The notes under the pieces are model-generated. The model was not told the origin of the DNA, did no database searches, and worked only from the letters and a program-made list of their open reading frames with translations. This document shows, piece after piece, positions 57,053 through 64,000 of a DNA stretch of 64,000 bases. Source of the DNA: Melampsora larici-populina 98AG31. Its lineage: Eukaryota > Basidiomycota > Pucciniomycetes > Pucciniales > Melampsoraceae. Position numbers and translations under genes: made by a program. The stretch spans positions 722,195 to 786,194 of the forward strand of contig NW_006768770.1 in the NCBI RefSeq assembly GCF_000204055.1. The letters run 5' to 3'. Position 1 is the stretch's first letter. Each line of letters starts with the position of its first letter.

Positions 57053-60000
57053 ATGGCACCTCGTGATGCAAACAATCCTCTACGTCCAGCAAATTGGTTG
57101 AAAAAACCAAGACACAACTCAAGTCAATCATCTCAGATGTTATTGGAATGGGAACAAATTGAGGAGAATTGGTGTACTCAAAAATGTGATTCACTTAGCC
57201 CTGCACTAATCCAAAACGTAGCGCCTAGGCCGTCGACTAGCCAGCCTTATTTCGATTCGGATATGCCGAATGATGAGAATGAGCTTGACTACGAATATCA
57301 GCATCATTTCGAAGACGATAACAAAGACGATCCTCCATCTTCTGACCCGGAATCCAATACTGAATCCAATGATTCCCAGCAATCAATTGCTTCTAATCCC
57401 GGAACAGGGATCACAGTCACTGCGGCAAGTGGGATTACAAACCAAATGCGTCGTATCCGAGAAGAGAAGCAGTGGCAGGAAGTTATTGCCCCTATGTTTA
57501 AAGTCTTCATGCTTTGCAAACAAGAAACTTTCAACTGGAGTCGGTCCAACTGGGATTTGGACAGAAAAGATCAGTGTTGATGTTCTGTGGCTAAGAAAAG
57601 AATTCGGCACCTAGCCATGGTGGATATAATGAGTGGGTAATGTATTTTAAAATACTCAAATACAACATGATTCTAATGGGGTTTCGAAACATGAAAGCAC
57701 ACACCATCCAGCGGGTGGAGTTCTGTTCATGTCAACCAGACCAGGTTTGGCTGATCCTGATGGGTTACGTTGGCGGTTCGCCAGTTCATCCCGAGATCGC
57801 GTTCTCGTTGCGATTTCTCCGGCTGCATGACTTCATCTGGAAGTTCTGCTGTGTTTGTATGCATCCTCTGGCACAGGCGTTCGATGCTTTTCATTGACCG
57901 GCCCGAGATTTTAAGGAGGATGTCACTCGGAAGGTACGTCCTATGTGTCATCTGACCTTTGTTTATTCTTGAGCATTAAAAACTTACTCAACTTGTTATA
58001 TCCAGCCTACTAGATGGGGACGACAACTTTCCTGTGCAGTTGATGCGTACAGACGGCTGAACCAATTGGAGCAAGACCTACAGCTCCAAGCACTGGAACT
58101 CTTTAAAAAAGAAAAGCTAGGCGCTAATTGCCCGCGCTGTTTTGGAGCGGACAAATATTCTAAGGAGGAAAACGAACCAGACTACATAGTCTGTATTGAC
58201 GGAAATTTCCAGCAGAGAAGGCATAAATCTGCCAGTGTTGAGGTCAGCGCAATTCCGATCCGCTATCCAAACCTCTTCCTTCATGTGAATGAAGTCAAGA
58301 AGTGGGATACGTTACACCCTGGCTCTGCAAATGAACCACTGGTAAGTTAAGATCAAAGCCAACATCTAAATTGTTTAAGCTAACATATTACCTTCTGCTC
58401 AGGACCCTTGCACGCAGATGCACACTGCTGCAAACAACTCACGTAGTTCCTCTACGTGGCGTGCCTGTGATGATACAGGCCTTTTGGTGATGGTGTGTCG
58501 CCATGACCACGTGTTAGCCTTTGTTAATATAGTTCAGAGTGGTGAGAAGTCAGTTTTCTCATCGCCATTTGGGGTCGTATCACATGAATAACAACAAGTA
58601 CTTACATTTGCCTTGTAGAGCATATTTTGCTCCTCTCATCGACTGGTTAATCAATCAGTTGGATGAGACTGATTCCAAGGTGGGCTGGCTTTATGACATC
58701 GGATGCAACCTTGAGAAAGGTCTTGTCAGAGTGAGAATCTCATATTTAATTGCATCAATCATACTCTCAACCGCTGATATTTCTTTCACCCAAAATAGCA
58801 CAACCTCTTTGAGCAGGAAAGATTGAAACATCGGTTCAAATTTGGTACAAGCGTGTTCCACGTGTATGTACACAGTTGGAGTTGCCAATTAGATTACAAC
58901 CCAAGAATCAACCTCGGATGGGGCTTGTCGGATGGTGAGGGCTGCGAGCGGTGTTGGTGTAAGCTGTGCAAGTTGGTTGCTGCTCTGCGATATTCCACAA
59001 AGCAGCATCAAATTGATGCGCTGGATCTCAAAGCAGCACATGAGAACTGTATCTTGCGGACTGACTCTGGTAAGTCTCTGGTAAGTCACAAATTATAGGA
59101 TGTTTTATACTCATCTGTGCTATCAATCTCAGTTCATTCCTGCCTACACAAGTTGGGAACGGCCAAGAGAACTTTGGCGGAGAAGCGCTTGATCCTTGAT
59201 GAGCTTCGAATAAAGCGCGAGTATACTCATATCTATTTTGAAGCACAGTGGTCTCGTCAAAAACTAGTCCAGGCGGAGGTCATTGGCGACACAAATGTAC
59301 AGCAGTTGGAAAACCAAATCGAGGAGTTGGTTGAATATCAAGAAGACCTGCGAGAGGCAAAGTAAGTGCTTCTTGTCTTGAATTTTCAACTGATCAAAGC
59401 TAATATAATGTGTCAGATGTCTACAGAGAGAAAAGGGACTTACTACGCAGGCGCCAAAGGAGAACCCCCGCCGAAAATAGGACTCTGGCAGGTTTGCTGG
59501 GACACATCATCTTCCTTGAAGAGGAAGTAGACCGAGTATCACTGGAGCTTGGTAGTGACCTGTTCAGGAACATGCCAGATGCCTCAGGTAAGGTATGAAC
59601 ATATTGCATATGTTCATTTTTAGATATTTACTACTATCTTATATTCCAGACCCAACTCGGCTTTTGTTGATACAAGTGAAAGTGGCCAAATCAAAACTCT
59701 ACTAGGCAAAGGTGGGAATTATTGAACTGTCGAAAAAATGGGAAACAGGTTTTGTGGTGGCTTTCAAATTATGGCCAATAGCAAATATCTAATTTACTCT
59801 GCTGTTATAACAGGCACCTCGTCTCAGGTTCGGATGAAGAGTGTAATGAACACTAAACAGAAGTTATTCCGAACAAAGTGGAAGACATTCCACGATCTCG
59901 TTGTAACCTACAATGAATCTCATCCAGACAATCCTCCATTGATAAATTATACACTTGACGAAGCCAAAGCTTTGCCACTAGACGATGCGTTTTGGAACTT

Positions 60001-60529
60001 TGGGTATCTGACACATCCTGATGAAGCTTGGGCTTCGGATGCAGACACCCAGAAGGGTATTCAAGCTTACTTATTGTACTGTCGCTCCGAAGAGGAGTTG
60101 CGAAGAATCTCGCGCAAAGTAAGACACATGCTGAGATGGTCTTTGGCAACAGATGCAAAAATTGAAAATGTTCTGAGACTTTCAGACTCAAGTACGTCCT
60201 TTTGAATTCTATACTCCCTAAGATTTGTGTCCTGTGTCTGACGTTACATCTTGCTAGGGTGGGACCCAAAGGCAGCGGCACTGCGAATAGACTTGGTCAC
60301 TGGAAGTACACGTTCACGTATGACAAAGACCGCGTGGGAAGATTGTACCGGCGTGTTGAGATCTCTATACCACAGCCTCCTCCTTGATCACGCAAGACTA
60401 GTATTTCGATGGGATATTCACCTCTTGTCCCTACTGCACCGAACCCAAAGCTATTGTGGAGCAACCATTGCTGAGGACAGTGCTTTAGAGTTGAGGTGGA
60501 AAGATATGCTACGTAGAATAATAGGATGA
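57053..60529 (+). pseudogene. KDZ-family transposase, collinear but with two in-frame stops
   Basis: From ATG 57053 the order matches rust KDZ transposases: RREKQ-like N-terminus (RIREEKQWQEVIAPMFKVF), cysteine cluster (VEFCSCQPDQV; MGYVGGSPVHPEIAFSLRFL), CPRCFG, then the catalytic core with its acidic residues present in VCIDGNFQQRR, LYDIGCNLEKG and GLSDGEGCER, plus CRHDHVLAFVNIVQSGE and FKFGTSVFHVYVHSWSCQL. The C-terminal helices follow (EYTHIYFEAQWSRQKL; WNFGYLTHPDEAWASD). Two stops interrupt: TGA at 57895-57897 after AQAFDAFH and TAG at 59703-59705, where related proteins have KLYEAKVG and this one KLY-stop-AKVG. Reading continues collinearly past both, so the copy is recently inactivated, unless the first stop hides a missed intron. 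Confidence 0.8.
57053..60529 (+). mobile_element. KDZ DNA transposon (coding part)
   Basis: Extent is the transposase. I did not find its inverted repeats by eye. Confidence 0.65.
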
Positions 60530-62445
60530 TTTTATTGGACTTTTATTTTATATCTTGATCCCTCTGACCTGGAATACATTGCATGAATGATAATTCATCA
60601 TATTGATTTGATTGATGGGAAGTGCAAAAGTGAGACAGTGAGACCTAAATGTGAGGGTGGCTGAGTTTGGTCGGTGAGCGTGTGAGAATCAAAAGTCCCA
60701 AAGGCAGATGAGTGCAGATGAGAAACCCCCTGAAAATTGCCTGTACACACGCTTGATCAAAAGTTGATGTGTGCAGATGAGGACAGATGAGTGTCCCCCT
60801 TTTTTTTGATATACTATACGTGTCATGAGTTTTGAGTCATGAGGTATCAGATGAGTGCAGATGAGTTTGCCCCGGATTGTAATGTGCAGTATAATTTATA
60901 ATTGAATTTCAAGTGTGTACTATGGCTTTTGAGTCTCATCTGGATTATTAGTGCAGTCAATTACAGATGAATCTGCATGCTTTTGTCAGACTGATCTGTT
61001 GATATGTTGATGGATATCCATGACTGTGGCAGATGAGTCTGACTACAGCACATGGATTTTGAGTGAGAAGTTGTGAGTCTCATCTGAGTTGATAGTGCAG
61101 TTGGTGGCAGATGAATCTGTATGCTGGTGCCAAATTGGTCTGCTGCAGTCATAGCTGTGTTAATAGCCGTGACTGTAGCAGATGAGTCTGGCTACAACAC
61201 GCAGACTCAATCTGATGTCAGGTTTGGCCAGATTTGGTCAGATGAGCCTGACTTGGGCTGTTCTTGTGGATCTTGCACTGTTACAAGTGTCTCAAGGTGT
61301 TAGGGGGTAAAGTGGTCTCTGAGACCTTTTTTTGAGTGTTCAGGACATGCATGAACACTCATGAAATGAAGATTAATCATAAGGAAATTTTGATGGAATT
61401 GACTTCTGATTTCGAAAAATTTCCTCAGATGACTCTGGCGCATCTGTTCTCATCTGCAGGCGGTTTTTCGGCATCAAGCCGTTGATAATGCGCTACAATA
61501 TCCTCGGGTATAAGCCGGGCAATCCCGGTGTGGAACTAATAGCACAACAAGGGCTATACAGTGCTTTGAAAGAGGATAATCTGCAAATATGATATCTTTA
61601 CAGAAGGTGTCTGTGACTGCTCTTTCTGAGAATCTTTAACAAACTGGACTTTGTTGTTAAAGTCTCCTGATAACAGGGAAAAATAACCAGGACTATGATA
61701 AAAGAGAAAAGTATCTGTTGATAAGGCACCAGTGAAATTTAACTCAACACAAAAGTGTTATTCCAAGTGAAGCTTTTTAGCTTATAAGACCAATAAAATA
61801 AATTCTCTTATTATTTAATAAGGGCAGTTTAAGTGAACTAGGACTGTGTAGTGATTCTTATAATGATAAAAAACTACTACACTTTATCATAGATGAAGAA
61901 GAAAGGGAAAAGTACAAAAGTGGGACAAAGACCAAGCCATATATATCTGATTTTACAAATTAATAATGGTAAACAGCTTTCAAAAACCAAAAAGATGACT
62001 AAAAAGTTGGTAAACAGCTATGATGCAATGATTCAATGATCTTCTACACTTCCCAAATTCGCCATTTTGAGCCATTTTAGCTAGTACAAATATGTAGTAT
62101 GATGTAATGTGATCAATAGATCTTCTACAAGTGATTCTTTATTCATTTACCCAGCAAAGATGACTAATTGCTACTGCCAAGCTTTTCTTATGATCAATTT
62201 GTGATTTGTTGAATGGTAAACAGCTATTATAACTTCTTTAACTCATATATATTTTCGTCTCCAATCCTTTATAAACCCTTTACTAATAATGATTCATCTT
62301 CTTATAGTCAATCTTCATATATAAATGCCTTATCCACCTTCATTTCTAATATTAGAAGAGTCTTTTTGATTACCAATCAATTCTAAGATGATGGTGCTGT
62401 GTATGAATGATGAAAGAATGTGTTTCTGATCTTCAATAAGGACCA
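60530..62445. repeat. Intergenic, GCAGATGAG-rich repeats then AT-rich DNA
   Basis: 60700-61260 is dense in GCAGATGAG and includes two diverged copies of a unit of about 144 bp (GAGTCTCATCTGG at 60931, GAGTCTCATCTGAG at 61075). From 61300 the sequence is AT-rich, with GGTAAACAGCT occurring several times between 61968 and 62225. No gene supported. Confidence 0.55.
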
Positions 62446-63161
62446 GGCGCAGATTCGAGCGATTCTTTACTATTTGAAGTACATTAGAGTGGTTTTTGGC
62501 TTTGGTATCAGCAGGAAGGTTAAACTATAGGACGAGTGACAGCCTTGTGGATGTCACTCAGTCACCTATCTAATCCCATGCCTGGTGTTTGAGATACCTC
62601 GATGACATGCCGATGATTGAAACTTCATCCTGGCTGCCCGATTTCACCTGCCCCCTTCTACAAATCCTCTTTTACATATTTCAAGTGGGCAAACCCATAG
62701 CTATCATTCGTGTCATCTGGGTGAAAGGCACCTTGAAAGCCTCGATTAAAGTGCAGATGAGCACTTGAATCCAGTGATGTGCACTCTAAACCAGTCTCCA
62801 AATAGAAAATAGACTGGTTTTTGACGTCCTGCGCAGTTTTCTCATCACGAGATAACAGAAATAGCGATAGCAGAAAAAGGAATAGAAAAGCACCTTCCTA
62901 TTCCTTCACTAACAAAAGGACTGGCTGCGTAAAAGCCCCCAATGCTGCGTTTGCCCGCGTCATCGGCTGTGTAGATGACGTCGAGCCTCACTGAAACTAT
63001 AGGAGGCTCGACGTTTTAAAACGAATGTTAAAGTTGATCGGACTGTGCACGATGTCTAAAAGTGGTCCTTTGTCTACTTTGCAAGCGAAAACGTGAAAAA
63101 TCTGGTAAAACGAGTACCATATCGACAAAATAGTAATAACGAATCGCTCGAATCTGCGCCT
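62446..63161. mobile_element. MITE-like element with perfect 20-bp terminal inverted repeats
   Basis: GGCGCAGATTCGAGCGATTC at the left end has its exact complement GAATCGCTCGAATCTGCGCC at 63141-63160, and similarity continues inward (TTTACTATTTGAAGTAC and its counterpart). There is no ORF inside. An internal hairpin lies at about 62982-63016 (GTCGAGCCTC ... GAGGCTCGAC). A target-site duplication is not obvious. Confidence 0.75.
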
Positions 63162-64000
63162 TCTCTCTAATGACTAATTCATCTACCCTTTTCATTTGAT
63201 TTCATCAGCTTGATTATCCATCATGGTTGTTTGAGCTCATAACCATCTTCCTTAATCCAAAAATCGAAAATCGAAAATTTCAACCTGTAACAACCCATAA
63301 TTCACACTGATACAGCCACTACATATCCCATAATACATCTTCACTTCCTCTTTACCTCGCTGTCTCGTTTTCACTCGATCGATCTCGATCTCGATCTTTC
63401 CTTCCAACACTCTTCACTTCATCAATCTGTAAGTCATCTCATCTACCTTTCATTTACAATACTACCTTCAAAACTACCAAACTAACCAACATGATCTCTA
63501 AACACCACTAATCATATGTATTTAAGTTTTCATTTTCACTCGTTTCTCTTTCTTCTCATTCAATTGAATATTAATTTGTACTTAATGAACCTCTCTTCTA
63601 ATAAATGTTTCTATTCTTTTCTCAGTTTTTTCTTTTCTTTGTTTAAAATGAATAAAAATAAAACTAAAACTAAAAGTTAAATAAGTGTTTCAAAAATAAA
63701 ATATGGTTTTGAATATATTAAAGGAGCTTCTGTCTTAAGATTTGTTTGTTTGTATATCTTTCTTATGAGTTGTTTGAATTAAACCATGAAACATTGAATG
63801 TCAAATCTAAAACTATGTGTACTATAATAAAAAATTGGTTTTTGACTTTTAAAATGAAATATATAAAAATTGATAACAATAAAATTAAATGAAAATTGAT
63901 TTAATATATGTTAGATTGCAAAGTTATGATGTAATTAATATGTAATAATAACTCCTGCTCAATAATGATTATCAATAATTTAAATTTTGATTTTTTTTTG
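63162..64000. promoter_or_regulatory. Probable leader or first intron of a gene to the right
   Basis: 63340-63430 is C/T-rich with a GATCTCGATCTCGATC tract and ends near a GTAAGTCATC donor-like sequence at 63430, followed by strongly AT-rich DNA. This resembles a 5' untranslated exon and intron, but no coding exon is inside the window. Confidence 0.35.

Overview
The window is eukaryotic nuclear DNA from a basidiomycete fungus, most likely a rust (Pucciniales). Genes are split by many 50-70 bp GT-AG introns, and coding density is low. The transposon families are those common in rusts: Plavaka (CACTA-related), KDZ, a tyrosine-recombinase-type retroelement and many inverted-repeat elements. I see no bacterial or organellar signature, no tRNA or rRNA gene and no CRISPR array. 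A 100-N assembly gap lies at 51086-51185. Exon boundaries were worked out by hand from splice sites and reading-frame continuity. Where phases are reported to agree, the gene model is strong even if the function is unknown.

Layout. 1-744 (minus): a coiled-coil gene cut by the window edge, with duplicated 51-nt exons. 1231-3324: an inverted-repeat element carrying a zinc-knuckle gene. 3862-4400: a broken copy of the gene at 9964-10647. 5218-6422 (minus) and 7946-8759 (plus): two coiled-coil proteins with C-terminal membrane anchors. 11899-13690 (minus): a second zinc-knuckle gene and a small charged protein. 14957-17102 (minus): copy A of a lineage-specific paralogous pair. 17891-19063: a three-exon membrane-anchored protein. 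19147-19905: a small zinc-knuckle element holding a 169-bp exact copy of part of the next gene. 20199-22541 (minus): a probable 2-oxoglutarate/Fe(II)-oxygenase-like protein. 23929-24956: a Cys-rich, repeat-bearing, tail-anchored protein. 27080-30627: a near-intact Plavaka transposase. 33561-39184: a long coiled-coil gene with an eight-fold amplified exon pair. 40521-43888: copy B of the paralogous pair. 44179-44897 (minus): a small polytopic membrane protein. 45684-47161: an alpha-type protein kinase. 47633-50400 (minus): a truncated reverse-transcriptase element. 51524-53520 (minus): a five-exon HMG-box-like protein. 54375-56520: a large fold-back element. 57053-60529: a KDZ transposase with two in-frame stops. 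62446-63161: a MITE. The last 800 bp look like the upstream or intronic part of a gene lying to the right.

The window is mostly mobile-element-rich accessory sequence with interspersed lineage-specific genes, and no metabolic pathway or operon is present. Four themes recur. Coiled-coil proteins are built from small phase-0 exons that duplicate in tandem. A zinc-knuckle family is linked to terminal-inverted-repeat elements, one of which has captured a piece of a neighbouring gene. An unexplained 16-bp palindrome centred on GTCGAC occurs eleven times, always between or just beside genes. Pairs of paralogues and pseudogenes show that local duplication is active.
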